A program made the position numbers and the translations under genes. 32,042 nucleotides of DNA, taken from positions 1 to 32,042 of the forward strand of contig DMAW01000181.1 of assembly GCA_003446375.1 (NCBI GenBank), given 5' to 3'. The notes beneath the pieces are model-generated. The model worked only from the letters and a program-made list of their open reading frames with translations, did no database searches and was not told where the DNA came from. Source of the stretch: Eubacteriaceae bacterium (GTDB lineage: Bacteria > Bacillota > Clostridia > Eubacteriales > Alkalibacteraceae). Positions 17,102 to 25,054 of the stretch are shown one piece after another (within the stretch, counting starts at the first letter, position 1; the number at the start of each line of letters is the position of its first letter).

Positions 17102-18475
17102 ATGGATCAAGATATGAAAGCGAGAAATCACATATTAAAAACCACTTTGATAGGTGCATTTTGGAGTGCATATAGCATAACATCTGTAAATGTCGCCATA
17201 CCGGCTATAGCCAATGAATTTTCTTCTTCAGCCGCATATACCAGTTGGATTATAACGTCTACCTTATTGGTCACGGCATTATTTGTATTGCCTATTGGGA
17301 AAATATCGGATGTGTATGGAAGAAAAAAGACGCTATTGGCAGGTTCGATAATAATGACGGTTACGTCGTTGATGTGCGGCCTGTCTCAATCTATAAACGC
17401 AATGATCATATTTAGAGGACTTCAAGGCATAGGAGGCGCTATGATGGCAGCCACTGTCATATCTATAGTGACTGCTGCCTTTCCACCAACTGAAAGAGGA
17501 AAAGCCCTTGGGATTAATATTGCATTTACTTACATAGGCTTGTCTGCAAGTCCTTTTATCAGTGGAATAATAGTAAATTATTTAAATTGGAGAGGAATAT
17601 ATTTTCTTTCCATTCCGTTAGGAATCTTGCTTACATTTATGGTAATCAAGATAGATAAGGAATGGAAGCTAAAAGAAAAGATAAAAATCGATTGGGTTGG
17701 GGCGATTATTTATGGTGCAGGAATACTCTGTATCGTTTGGGGGCTGACAAATTTTAATAAATCGACAATTTCAAAGATGATATTTATAGCAGGTATCTTA
17801 ATTATTATTTATTTTGGTTATTTCGAGATGAAGGTGAAACAACCATTGCTCAATGTCGGAACAATGAAGAGTAACAGGGTATTAATTTTTTCATCATTGG
17901 CTTCTCTTATAAATTATAGCTCCACTTATGCAATAAGCTATATGATGAGTCTATATTTACAGTACATAAAAGGTTTAGATCCTCAATATGCCGGAATAGT
18001 GCTTTTAGTTCAACCTTCAATGCAGGCGCTTTTCTCGCCTGTTGCAGGTTACGCTTCTGATAAGATAGAGCCTCAGTATGTAGCTTCAGCCGGAATGAGC
18101 ATAATTGCCGTAAGCTTATTTTTTGTAAGCAGATTTGATTCAGAGACTAGCTTTGCTTTCATGCTTATTTTGCTTTCATTGATAGGTTTAGGATTTGCAT
18201 TGTTTAGTTCTCCGAATACTAACTCAATCATGAGCTCTATGGATTCCAAAGAATATGGAGTGGCTGCAGCCATATTGACAACATCTCGCACGGTAGGCCA
18301 ATCCTTTAGCATGGCTTTGACTGCTATGATAATTTCTATTTATTTGGGCAATAGCATTATATCTGCCGATACTTCAGGTTTGTTTATTAAGAGTTTTCGC
18401 ACAACCTTTTTTATTTTTTCAATCTTTTGCTTTATAGGTATATGGGCATCTATGGCAAGAGGAAAGCGAGTATAG
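17102..18475 (+). CDS. MFS drug/proton antiporter, DHA2 (14-helix) type
   Basis: A 457-residue polytopic protein of the major facilitator superfamily, DHA2/EmrB-QacA type, expected to have 14 membrane helices and to export hydrophobic compounds against a proton gradient. The family motif between helices 2 and 3, GKISDVYGRKKTLL, is present. The helix-5 region reads GLSASPFISGIIVNYLNWRGIYFLSIPLG, close to the family antiporter motif C followed by NWR.IF..N.P.G. The frame opens at GTG 17045, but GGAGG just upstream of the ATG at 17102 fixes that start. No TetR or MarR regulator lies beside it, and the substrate cannot be told. Only 30 bases separate it from the DUF438 gene, so the two may be co-transcribed. 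Confidence 0.88.
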   Translation: MDQDMKARNHILKTTLIGAFWSAYSITSVNVAIPAIANEFSSSAAYTSWIITSTLLVTALFVLPIGKISDVYGRKKTLLAGSIIMTVTSLMCGLSQSINAMIIFRGLQGIGGAMMAATVISIVTAAFPPTERGKALGINIAFTYIGLSASPFISGIIVNYLNWRGIYFLSIPLGILLTFMVIKIDKEWKLKEKIKIDWVGAIIYGAGILCIVWGLTNFNKSTISKMIFIAGILIIIYFGYFEMKVKQPLLNVGTMKSNRVLIFSSLASLINYSSTYAISYMMSLYLQYIKGLDPQYAGIVLLVQPSMQALFSPVAGYASDKIEPQYVASAGMSIIAVSLFFVSRFDSETSFAFMLILLSLIGLGFALFSSPNTNSIMSSMDSKEYGVAAAILTTSRTVGQSFSMALTAMIISIYLGNSIISADTSGLFIKSFRTTFFIFSIFCFIGIWASMARGKRV

Positions 18476-18505
18476 AAAAGGCGAATAAAGAAAGGATGGA
18501 TGAAG

Positions 18506-19675
18506 ATGGAAGATAAGCATAAAAAATTGATAGAGTACTGCCAGGGTATCTATAAAAAAGAAAATGGCAAGGAACTTTATGACAAATACATAGGTTATAT
18601 TGAGAAGATCACGCCACAGGATTTAGTATTTATTGAAAATGAACAACTTAAGATGGGCATGTCTGCATCTGAAATGTTGACTTACGTGGATAAACTGATA
18701 AATGTATTTTATAAATATTTAAGCAAATATCCTTGGGAGAGGCCCAAAGATGGGGAGTTTTTGTACTATTTGATCAAGGAAAATAATGAACTTGTCAAAA
18801 GGCTCGAAAAATTCAAACCAGTTATCAAAGATAATGCATCTTTAAATTTTAAGGATAAACTGTCGGAATTCATAGAAGAAATTCAATTATATAACGAACA
18901 TATCCTCAAGTTGGAAAACATATTATTTCCGTATATGGAAAAGAAGAAAGAACAGTTTAACGGATTTAAAATAATGTGGGCTTTACATGATAAAATAAGG
19001 TTTCAGATAAAAGAGCTGAAAAGAATTCTTAAAGAGCCAAGCTATGATAAAAAAGAAGCCATCAAAATATTGGGGAAATTGTATTTTGGATTATACGGAC
19101 TTGTCCAAAAACAGGAATTGATACTATTTCCTGCTGCTACGGAAGTATTGAATGAAACAGATTTAAATCAGATGCACATTCAAAGTTTCGATTATGAATT
19201 TTCCTACATAGACAAACCTAAGTATCCGATTCAAGGTCATGAAAAACAAGAAGATGCTAATAAAGGAATATTTTTAGCGACATCTACGGGAAATCTTACG
19301 ATAGAGCAGATAAAGGCAATATTGGATATAGTGCCATTGGATATGACATTGGTTGACGAAAATGATAAAGTAGCATATTTCTCCAAGCCTGTCGACAGGC
19401 TTTTTCCAAGATCACCTGCTGTAATAGGAAGAGACGTTAGAAATTGCCATCCCCCTGATAGCGTTCATATAGTTGAAGATATTTTGCTCTCTTTCAAGAG
19501 CGGCAAAGAAGAAAAGGCTGAGTTTTGGATCAAACTTAAAGGAATGTTCATTTACATTCAATATTTTGCGCTCAGAGATAAAAATGGCAGGTATATAGGA
19601 ACTTTGGAACTGAGCCAAGAGGTCAGCAAAATAAGAGAACTTAAAGGAGAAAGAAGACTTCTAGAGTGGAGATAA
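18506..19675 (+). CDS. DUF438 / hemerythrin-like / PAS domain sensor protein
   Basis: A 389-residue soluble protein with the three-part architecture of the DUF438 family: an N-terminal DUF438 segment (~1-75), a four-helix hemerythrin-like region (~85-215) and a C-terminal PAS domain (~268-385). The PAS part is very typical, with VDENDKVAYFS, FPRSPAVIGRDVRNCHPPDSVHIVE and GERRLLEW. In the helical region H132, E137, H161 and E204 sit where I expect family metal ligands, but the first HxxH pair usual in the family appears replaced by non-ligand residues, so a normal di-iron site is doubtful. Such proteins are thought to sense redox or gas signals in anaerobes; no output domain is attached. Start: the ATG at 18506 is 9 bases from AAAGGA, better than the ATG at 18500. 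Probably co-transcribed with the MFS gene. Confidence 0.85.
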   Translation: MEDKHKKLIEYCQGIYKKENGKELYDKYIGYIEKITPQDLVFIENEQLKMGMSASEMLTYVDKLINVFYKYLSKYPWERPKDGEFLYYLIKENNELVKRLEKFKPVIKDNASLNFKDKLSEFIEEIQLYNEHILKLENILFPYMEKKKEQFNGFKIMWALHDKIRFQIKELKRILKEPSYDKKEAIKILGKLYFGLYGLVQKQELILFPAATEVLNETDLNQMHIQSFDYEFSYIDKPKYPIQGHEKQEDANKGIFLATSTGNLTIEQIKAILDIVPLDMTLVDENDKVAYFSKPVDRLFPRSPAVIGRDVRNCHPPDSVHIVEDILLSFKSGKEEKAEFWIKLKGMFIYIQYFALRDKNGRYIGTLELSQEVSKIRELKGERRLLEWR

Positions 19676-19695
19676 TGCTCGAAATTTGTTATAAT
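19667..19695 (+). promoter_or_regulatory. Promoter of the methionine-synthase-activation-like gene
   Basis: TGtTATAAT, an extended -10, lies at 19687-19695. TGGAGA at 19667-19672, 17 bases upstream, is a partial -35. The promoter overlaps the last bases of the DUF438 gene. Transcription would start near 19702. Confidence 0.6.
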
Positions 19696-19737
19696 AAAAG
19701 CAGCAAATCAGTTAAAACACATAAAGGGGAGATTTTT

Positions 19738-20346
19738 ATGGGGATAATATTGATTGATCAGCTGCCGTTTTATCTGGATGAAGATATGTTAATCGAGAAG
19801 CTTAAGCTGAGAAAACGTAAAGGTATGCTTGAAATGCTCAATAAGCTTATGAAGAAAGCTTTAAAGACGGCAAAGCCCAAAGGCATGTATTTTGAAGCTT
19901 ATATAGAGGATCGGACTGAAGATTCGGTTATGATTAAAGGAGAAATATTTAATTCCAAAATTTTGGCTGAAGCTACAAAAAAGAACGAAAAAGTATATCC
20001 ATATATAATTACCTGCGGAGAAGAGATAGAAGAGGCTTATTTTAAAACTGATGATTTGATGGAAAAATACATTATGGATGGAATCATAAACTCAATTTTA
20101 GATTGTGCTACCATATGCGTATCAAAAGATTTGCAAGAAAGGTACGGGCTAGATAATATCGCTTATCATATACCGGGAGCATTGGATGACTGGCCATTAG
20201 ACGAACAACAAAAGCTTTTTAGGTTATTTGGTGATGAAGCAAACAAAATCGGAGTCAAGCTAAGTGATTCAAATATTATGAAACCGGGAAAAAGCGTATC
20301 CGGTGTTTATTATCAAATAATGAATCATAAAATGGAATTTATATAA
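19738..20346 (+). CDS. Protein resembling the B12-dependent methionine synthase activation domain
   Basis: A 202-residue protein whose C-terminal half resembles the AdoMet-binding activation domain of cobalamin-dependent methionine synthase: DDWPLDEQQKLFRLFG (150-165), IGVKLSDSNIM (171-181) and KSVSGVYY (185-192). In that family a stand-alone domain helps reductively reactivate the corrinoid. The Arg-x-x-x-Gly-Tyr AdoMet motif reads HIPGALDDW here, so the Arg is missing and the role may differ. No methyltransferase or corrinoid protein is encoded nearby. The frame opens at 19666, inside the previous gene, but AAAGGGGAG six bases before the ATG at 19738 and the promoter at 19667-19695 fix the later start. 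Family call moderate; function inferred. Confidence 0.65.
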   Translation: MGIILIDQLPFYLDEDMLIEKLKLRKRKGMLEMLNKLMKKALKTAKPKGMYFEAYIEDRTEDSVMIKGEIFNSKILAEATKKNEKVYPYIITCGEEIEEAYFKTDDLMEKYIMDGIINSILDCATICVSKDLQERYGLDNIAYHIPGALDDWPLDEQQKLFRLFGDEANKIGVKLSDSNIMKPGKSVSGVYYQIMNHKMEFI

Positions 20347-20353
20347 TAAGGAT

Positions 20354-20378
20354 AAACTCCCGATTAAGGGAGTTTTTT
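20354..20378 (+). terminator. Terminator or attenuator between the activation-like gene and sigI
   Basis: AAACTCCC (20354-20361) and GGGAGTTT (20368-20375) form an 8-base-pair stem with a 6-base loop, followed by TTT. It lies only 35 bases before the sigI start. A TATAAT at 20342-20347 would start transcription at about the hairpin itself, so it might also act as a leader hairpin of sigI. Confidence 0.8.
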
Positions 20379-20412
20379 AAATAATAAAGAATTGATCCTT
20401 GGAGGGATTTGT

Positions 20413-21135
20413 TTGAGAGAGTGGGACAAAGAAGCTGTAGAAGCCTTTAATGATGATTTTAAATTAAATGAATTTATTATAAAGAGCCAGCCCTTTATAA
20501 TGGATTGTGCATATAAAGGCACAGGAAAATACATTGATGTAAAAACTGATGAATGGGCAACTGCTTTAGAGGCTTTTAACGAAGCGATAAAAGCGTATGA
20601 ATACAATAAAGGAAGTTTCGCAAGCTTCGCCAAGTTAATTATAAAAAGACGCTTAATAGATGACCTGAGAAAAAACAATAAGTATATTAATGAAGTCAGT
20701 GTAGACCCTGGTTCATTTGATATTAATCAAAACGAAGATTCTGATGGGGTGTCTGCTAGGGTCACAGTATTTCAAAAGTCAATTAAAGAAAATACCTCAA
20801 ATTCAATTAAAATGGAAATAGAAGCTATAAACCAAAGATTCTTTAAATATGGTTTCACGTTTATTGATTTATCGAAGTGTTCTCCCAAGGCAAAAAAGAC
20901 TAGGATATCTTGTGCAAAAGCTGTAATAAGCATATTAGAAAATCAGATAGCACTTATGGAGATTAAAAAGCACTTTAGACTTCCTATAGCATTAATAGAA
21001 AAAAAAACAAAGGTACCCCGAAAAATACTCGAAAGGCATCGAAAGTATATAATAGCGGCAGTAGAGATACTATCAGGAGATTATCCGTATCTTGCTGAAT
21101 ACTTGCGGTTTATCAAAGAGGAGATGAAAAAATGA
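20413..21135 (+). CDS. sigI: RNA polymerase sigma factor SigI
   Basis: A 240-residue sigma factor of the SigI family, used for heat and cell-envelope stress in Bacillus and for cellulosome control in some Clostridia. The conserved region 2 is clear: FIIKSQPFI, DEWATALEAFNEAI, KGSFASFAKLIIKRRLIDDLR. The C-terminal part has the helix-turn-helix-like domain typical of the family. The frame opens at TTG 20392, but GGAGGG at 20401-20406 selects the TTG at 20413 six bases on. It overlaps rsgI by four bases (ATGA), the usual sigI-rsgI coupling. No SigI-type promoter could be recognised upstream, and a hairpin lies just before the gene. Confidence 0.93.
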   Translation: MREWDKEAVEAFNDDFKLNEFIIKSQPFIMDCAYKGTGKYIDVKTDEWATALEAFNEAIKAYEYNKGSFASFAKLIIKRRLIDDLRKNNKYINEVSVDPGSFDINQNEDSDGVSARVTVFQKSIKENTSNSIKMEIEAINQRFFKYGFTFIDLSKCSPKAKKTRISCAKAVISILENQIALMEIKKHFRLPIALIEKKTKVPRKILERHRKYIIAAVEILSGDYPYLAEYLRFIKEEMKK

Positions 21136-22106
21136 AAGCTGTAGTTGTTGAAATTAAAGATGGACAGGCAGCGCTTCTGCTTGAAGATGGGTGCATAGTT
21201 ACGCGAAAAAACAATGATTATGCGATAGGAGATGTTTTGGAAATGAAAAATGATTTAAAAAAGAAATTGGTGGCTATAGCTTCGGCAGCGGCAACTTTTC
21301 TGGTTATGTTTGGCATCGGCGCATGGGCATATGCAAGTCCGTACTCTTATGTCAGCGTGGATGTGAATCCTTCAATTGAATATTCTGTGAATAGATTTAA
21401 TAAGGTATTGGATGTCAAAGCTCTAAATGACGATGGAGAAGATATATTAAATGAATTGGATTTATCTAAGCTCAAGCACGATGACATTGACGAGGCGGTT
21501 CAGATGACTTTAGAGAAGATATCTGAACAAGGGTATCTAGATTCGGAAGATGGAATTAGAGCAGGTTTAACAATTGCAACGGCAAACAAAAACCAAGAAA
21601 AAGCTCAAGAAATGGCACAAAGATTGGAAAACAGCTCTTTGCAGTTCATTGAAAGCAATGGCGATGAAGTTGATGTAGAGTCAATTGCCGTTGGTTTTGA
21701 AAGAGTACAAGAAGCTAAAGAGCTTGGCGTGACGCCAGGAAAGCTCAACCTAGTGGAGAAGCTTAAAAGCATATCTGAAGATCCGGACGGCATAGACACA
21801 GAAGAATGGCTTGAAAAACCTGTAAAAGAGATCATGAAGGCTTTTACAGATATAAAGAAATCCGAAGGATCGAAGAAAGCACAAGAAGCACAGGAAAAAG
21901 TCCAAGAAAAAGCAAACAACGGCGCAGTCAATAGCCAGTCAAGAAACAACCAGCCTAACAAGAACGAAAATGAAAACGATCAAAGCAGTGAACTGTTGGA
22001 GGGAATTCAGGAGATGGAAATGAATCAAGAAGAAGTACAAAATAAAAATATTGAAATGAATCAAAACAACCAAAACGCTGGTGGAGCAAATTCTACCGGT
22101 AGATAA
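21132..22106 (+). CDS. rsgI: Anti-sigma-I factor RsgI
   Basis: A 324-residue single-pass membrane protein that holds SigI at the membrane. Residues 1-42 form the cytoplasmic SigI-binding RsgI_N domain, ~46-68 the membrane helix, and 69-~240 the extracytoplasmic core with the family motif VDVNPSIEY (76-84), the region where RsgI proteins are cleaved. The last ~80 residues (242-324) are an Asn/Gln/Glu/Lys-rich, low-complexity, probably disordered tail. It lacks the carbohydrate-binding sensor modules of cellulolytic Clostridia and so resembles Bacillus RsgI, whose disordered outer tail senses cell-wall defects. Translationally coupled to sigI. Confidence 0.94.
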   Translation: MKAVVVEIKDGQAALLLEDGCIVTRKNNDYAIGDVLEMKNDLKKKLVAIASAAATFLVMFGIGAWAYASPYSYVSVDVNPSIEYSVNRFNKVLDVKALNDDGEDILNELDLSKLKHDDIDEAVQMTLEKISEQGYLDSEDGIRAGLTIATANKNQEKAQEMAQRLENSSLQFIESNGDEVDVESIAVGFERVQEAKELGVTPGKLNLVEKLKSISEDPDGIDTEEWLEKPVKEIMKAFTDIKKSEGSKKAQEAQEKVQEKANNGAVNSQSRNNQPNKNENENDQSSELLEGIQEMEMNQEEVQNKNIEMNQNNQNAGGANSTGR

Positions 22107-22149
22107 TAAATTCAAAACGCCTGCAAAGCAGGCGTTTTGAATTTATTAT
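22103..22149. terminator. Perfect 22-bp bidirectional terminator between rsgI and pgeF
   Basis: Positions 22103-22124 and 22128-22149 are exact complements around a 3-base AAA loop. The core CGCCTGC/GCAGGCG is flanked by A- and T-runs, so each strand ends in a U-tract. The left arm includes the rsgI stop codon and the right arm ends two bases before the pgeF stop codon. Confidence 0.93.
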
Positions 22150-22151
22150 GG

Positions 22152-22964
22152 CTACAACAGCATCAAAACCGCTGCCATCCGACCTGTATTGCCAGATTCT
22201 CCGCGATATGAAAAAAATACGTCTTTATTACACAAGGTGCAAAGGCAGCTGACCGTTATATTGTTTTGTGGAACACCTAGCTTTATAAATTGAGCCTTAT
22301 TTGCACTCCAAAGGTCTATATAATATCTTTCATGGCGTTCTTTTACAAAATCGGAAAAAGAATCGGGATAGTGAGCTTTAAATTTTTCAAAAACTTCAGG
22401 CCCTGTTTCAAAGCAGCATTGTCCGATTGAAGGTCCTATGCCTATAAGGCAATCCGAAGGATTTGTGCCGTATTCATCAGACATCTTACGCAACGTCTTG
22501 GCTCCTATTTTTTTAACGGTCCCTTTCCAACCGGAATGAGCTAAACCTATTGCTTTTTTTATAGGATCCAATATATAAAGAGGCACGCAGTCTGCATAAA
22601 AAGTTGTCAAGGCTATGTTTCTTTCATTAGTTATCATAGCATCTGTACCGTGGATGATGACTTTTGAGCTGAGACCCTTGCCTTTATCATTTTCCTTAAC
22701 GACGTAAATATTATCTCCATGAATTTGGTCTGAAAGCGTAAAATTCTCAATTGGTATATCTAATGCTGCTGAAAGTTTTTTGTAGTTGTCATATCGATTT
22801 ATATTATCGTTGATATCTTTTGGATTTAAGTCGAAATTTTCATTAACCGCTTTTTCTTTAAAAAACAACCTCGATGTAAAACAATGCTTCACTAAGCCTG
22901 TATTTTCAAAAGAAGGTATTGTATAATAAACAAGGTCTTTGCCAACATTTTTTTTGAAATCCAT
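22152..22964 (-). CDS. pgeF: Peptidoglycan editing factor PgeF (YfiH / multicopper-oxidase-like, DUF152)
   Basis: A 270-residue cytoplasmic protein of the YfiH/PgeF/LACC1 family. In E. coli PgeF keeps wrong amino acids out of peptidoglycan precursors; other members act as purine nucleoside phosphorylases or deaminases. The zinc ligands are visible as H82 (SDQIHGDNI), C126 (YADCVPLY) and H143 (GLAHSGWKGT), followed by IGPSIGQCCFE and the C-terminal CTLCNKDVFFSYRGESGNTGR. The frame runs on to 23018, but the ATG at 22964 lies just after AAAGGCGG and matches the family start. Its own promoter lies upstream. Proximity to sigI-rsgI may be incidental, though both concern the cell wall. Confidence 0.92.
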   Translation of the reverse strand: MDFKKNVGKDLVYYTIPSFENTGLVKHCFTSRLFFKEKAVNENFDLNPKDINDNINRYDNYKKLSAALDIPIENFTLSDQIHGDNIYVVKENDKGKGLSSKVIIHGTDAMITNERNIALTTFYADCVPLYILDPIKKAIGLAHSGWKGTVKKIGAKTLRKMSDEYGTNPSDCLIGIGPSIGQCCFETGPEVFEKFKAHYPDSFSDFVKERHERYYIDLWSANKAQFIKLGVPQNNITVSCLCTLCNKDVFFSYRGESGNTGRMAAVLMLL

Positions 22965-22998
22965 TTTACCGCCGCCTTTAAATAATACTTTATAAACT

Positions 22999-23028
22999 AT
23001 TATAACCAAAAGCATCACTTAGGTACAA
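22999..23028 (-). promoter_or_regulatory. Candidate pgeF promoter
   Basis: On the minus strand TTGTAC (23023-23028) and TATAAT (22999-23004) are 18 bases apart. The -10 is perfect, the -35 poor. The leader would be about 30 bases. Confidence 0.5.
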
Positions 23029-23059
23029 GTTTAATTGACAGCGGTAGCGAAAGGGTGGT

Positions 23060-23086
23060 TTTACATATATTTCAACAGGGTATAAT
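23060..23086 (+). promoter_or_regulatory. Candidate BCCT transporter promoter
   Basis: TATAAT lies at 23081-23086, 48 bases before the start codon, and TTTACA at 23060-23065 is the nearest -35-like hexamer, with a short 15-base spacer. A TTGACA at 23035-23040 has no -10 at a proper distance. No riboswitch fold was recognised in this 169-base divergent region. Confidence 0.4.
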
Positions 23087-23133
23087 ATCTCTGTACTCAT
23101 TTGACAAAGACGAAATTCAAAGGGGGATATCAA

Positions 23134-24939
23134 ATGGAAGATGACAAAAAAAGAAGGCTGGCTTCCAAACAGGAACTGGCCAAGAAGCTTAGAAAGGCTG
23201 AAATTGAGGCAAGAAAAAAAGCCGTTAAAAATAGAAAGCCGTTCAAAGGGCTGCAGATTAGGCCTACTACTTCGCTGTTTGATGAAAAGGATAGGCAAGA
23301 ACCGGGTGAAAACAACTGGGCAGGTTTTGGTTTTGATATTCATCCGCAAGTAACTTTGGTATCGGCAATATTTTTAGTAATATTTATTTCTTTAACTTTA
23401 ATCTATCCCGAAGTAGCAGAGAAATCTTTTGCAAGCTTAATGGATGGCATAACTAAAAATGCCGGGTGGTTTTTTATACTATCAGCAAACTTGTTCATAG
23501 TAGCTGCGCTTTATTTTGCTTTTGGTAAATACGGCAATATTAAAATAGGTGGAAACGATGCACAGCCTGAATTTAGCAAATTTGGCTGGTATGCAATGCT
23601 CCTTAGCGCAGGAATGGGAATAGGGTTGCTGTTTTGGAGCGTTGGCGAGCCAATCAGCCATTTGGGGACGCCTTCGCCAATGTTCGGAAGCATAACTCCC
23701 GGATCGCCAAGGGCTGCACAGGCTGCAATGGCGACTACATTCTTTCATTGGGGAATACATCCTTGGGCCATATACTCTATAGTAGGCCTAGGATTAGCGT
23801 TTTTTGCCTATAATAGAGGATTGCCTCTTACGATCAGGTCAGTTTTTTATCCACTTATTGGCAATAAGATATATGGATTTTGGGGCAATACTATTGACGT
23901 GCTATCAGTATTGGCTACATTGACAGGTTTGGCTACTTCTTTGGGACTTGGAGTAGCACAAGTTAATGCAGGACTTAATTTTTTATTTGGAGTAAGCATA
24001 AGCACAGGAATTCAGGTAGCTTTAATTATTGGGATTACCGGATTGGCGACAGCATCTGTAGTCATGGGTTTGGACGGAGGCGTCAAGCGACTAAGTGAAA
24101 TCAATATGGTATTGGCTGGAGTCTTTATGGTATTTATTTTGTTAGCAGGACCTACAGTTTATATTTTAAGCGGATTCACACAGAATATAGGATATTACAT
24201 GTCGAACTTTATTGAAATGAGCTTGTGGACTGAAACATTCAGAGATACAAATTGGCAGGGAGCATGGACAATTTTTTACTGGGCATGGTGGATTTCGTGG
24301 TCTCCTTTTGTCGGCATGTTCATAGCAAGAATATCCAAAGGAAGATCCGTAAGAGAGTTTGTGCTGGGCGTTTTGCTCGTACCTTCCTTATTGTCGTTTT
24401 TTTGGATGAGTGTTTTTGGCGGAAGTGCAATTTTCTTACAAACAAATGATATCGGTGATATAGCTTCAGCTGTATCGACGGATGTATCTATAGCATTGTT
24501 TGCTATGCTTGAGTATCTGCCGTGGACTCAATTGCTTTCTGTAGTGGGAATCATACTGGTGACCGTGTTTTTTGTAACATCTTCAGATTCGGGCTCACTA
24601 GTAGTAGATCATCTTACGTCTGGAGGCAAATTGGATTCACCAGTACCTCAAAGGGTTTTTTGGGCTGTAATGGAAGGAGTCGTAGCTGCAACATTATTGA
24701 TAGGTGGTGGATTGACAGCCTTGCAGACTGCATCGGTACTGACGGGACTTCCCTTTGCAATAATATTATTGCTTCTGATATATTCGCTAAATGCAGGATT
24801 TAATCAGGAATATGAAATCGAAGAAGCTGTAAGAAAAAAACTAAGAGAAGTAGAGGAAGAGCACTTCCTAAATGAAGCTATAATGGCAGCGGTTCAGGAT
24901 GAGGCTTTAATAAACAATGAAAATGAGAAAAAAGATTGA
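23134..24939 (+). CDS. BCCT family transporter (betaine/carnitine/choline)
   Basis: A 601-residue membrane protein of the BCCT family, which imports trimethylammonium compounds such as glycine betaine, often as osmoprotectants and in anaerobes also as growth substrates. About 12 membrane helices are expected. The glycine motif GMGIGLLFWSVGEP and the aromatic family signature FYWAWWISWSPFVGMFIARISKG are intact, as is TSSDSGSLVVDHLTSGG. The first ~75 residues form a strongly charged Lys/Arg-rich cytoplasmic extension, and the last ~50 are also charged; terminal extensions act as osmosensors in some family members such as BetP. Start at ATG 23134 behind AAAGGGGGAT, not the upstream in-frame TTG at 23101. 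The exact substrate cannot be decided. Confidence 0.93.
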   Translation: MEDDKKRRLASKQELAKKLRKAEIEARKKAVKNRKPFKGLQIRPTTSLFDEKDRQEPGENNWAGFGFDIHPQVTLVSAIFLVIFISLTLIYPEVAEKSFASLMDGITKNAGWFFILSANLFIVAALYFAFGKYGNIKIGGNDAQPEFSKFGWYAMLLSAGMGIGLLFWSVGEPISHLGTPSPMFGSITPGSPRAAQAAMATTFFHWGIHPWAIYSIVGLGLAFFAYNRGLPLTIRSVFYPLIGNKIYGFWGNTIDVLSVLATLTGLATSLGLGVAQVNAGLNFLFGVSISTGIQVALIIGITGLATASVVMGLDGGVKRLSEINMVLAGVFMVFILLAGPTVYILSGFTQNIGYYMSNFIEMSLWTETFRDTNWQGAWTIFYWAWWISWSPFVGMFIARISKGRSVREFVLGVLLVPSLLSFFWMSVFGGSAIFLQTNDIGDIASAVSTDVSIALFAMLEYLPWTQLLSVVGIILVTVFFVTSSDSGSLVVDHLTSGGKLDSPVPQRVFWAVMEGVVAATLLIGGGLTALQTASVLTGLPFAIILLLLIYSLNAGFNQEYEIEEAVRKKLREVEEEHFLNEAIMAAVQDEALINNENEKKD

Positions 24940-24943
24940 TTTT

Positions 24944-24978
24944 AAGAGCAGGCAGATTCATTTTGCCTGCTCTTTGTG
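24944..24978 (+). terminator. Terminator after the BCCT gene
   Basis: AAGAGCAGGCA (24944-24954) and its exact complement (24964-24974) form an 11-base-pair stem with a 9-base loop, followed by a short, imperfect T-tract. Confidence 0.82.
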
Positions 24979-25054
24979 TGCTCAGTCATAAGCAAAGGAT
25001 TTGAGAAAAAGCAGCCGAATGTGTTAATCTAATAGTGTGGAACATTGAAAGGGG

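Noticed and set aside
22103..22149. Mobile element end or CRISPR repeat
   Set aside because: Single copy in the window, GC core with A/T flanks between converging genes, so a terminator explains it.
23101..23106. TTG at 23101 as start, or TTGACA as -35, of the BCCT gene
   Set aside because: AAAGGGGGAT fits the ATG at 23134, and a -10 at the right distance would fall on the ribosome binding site.
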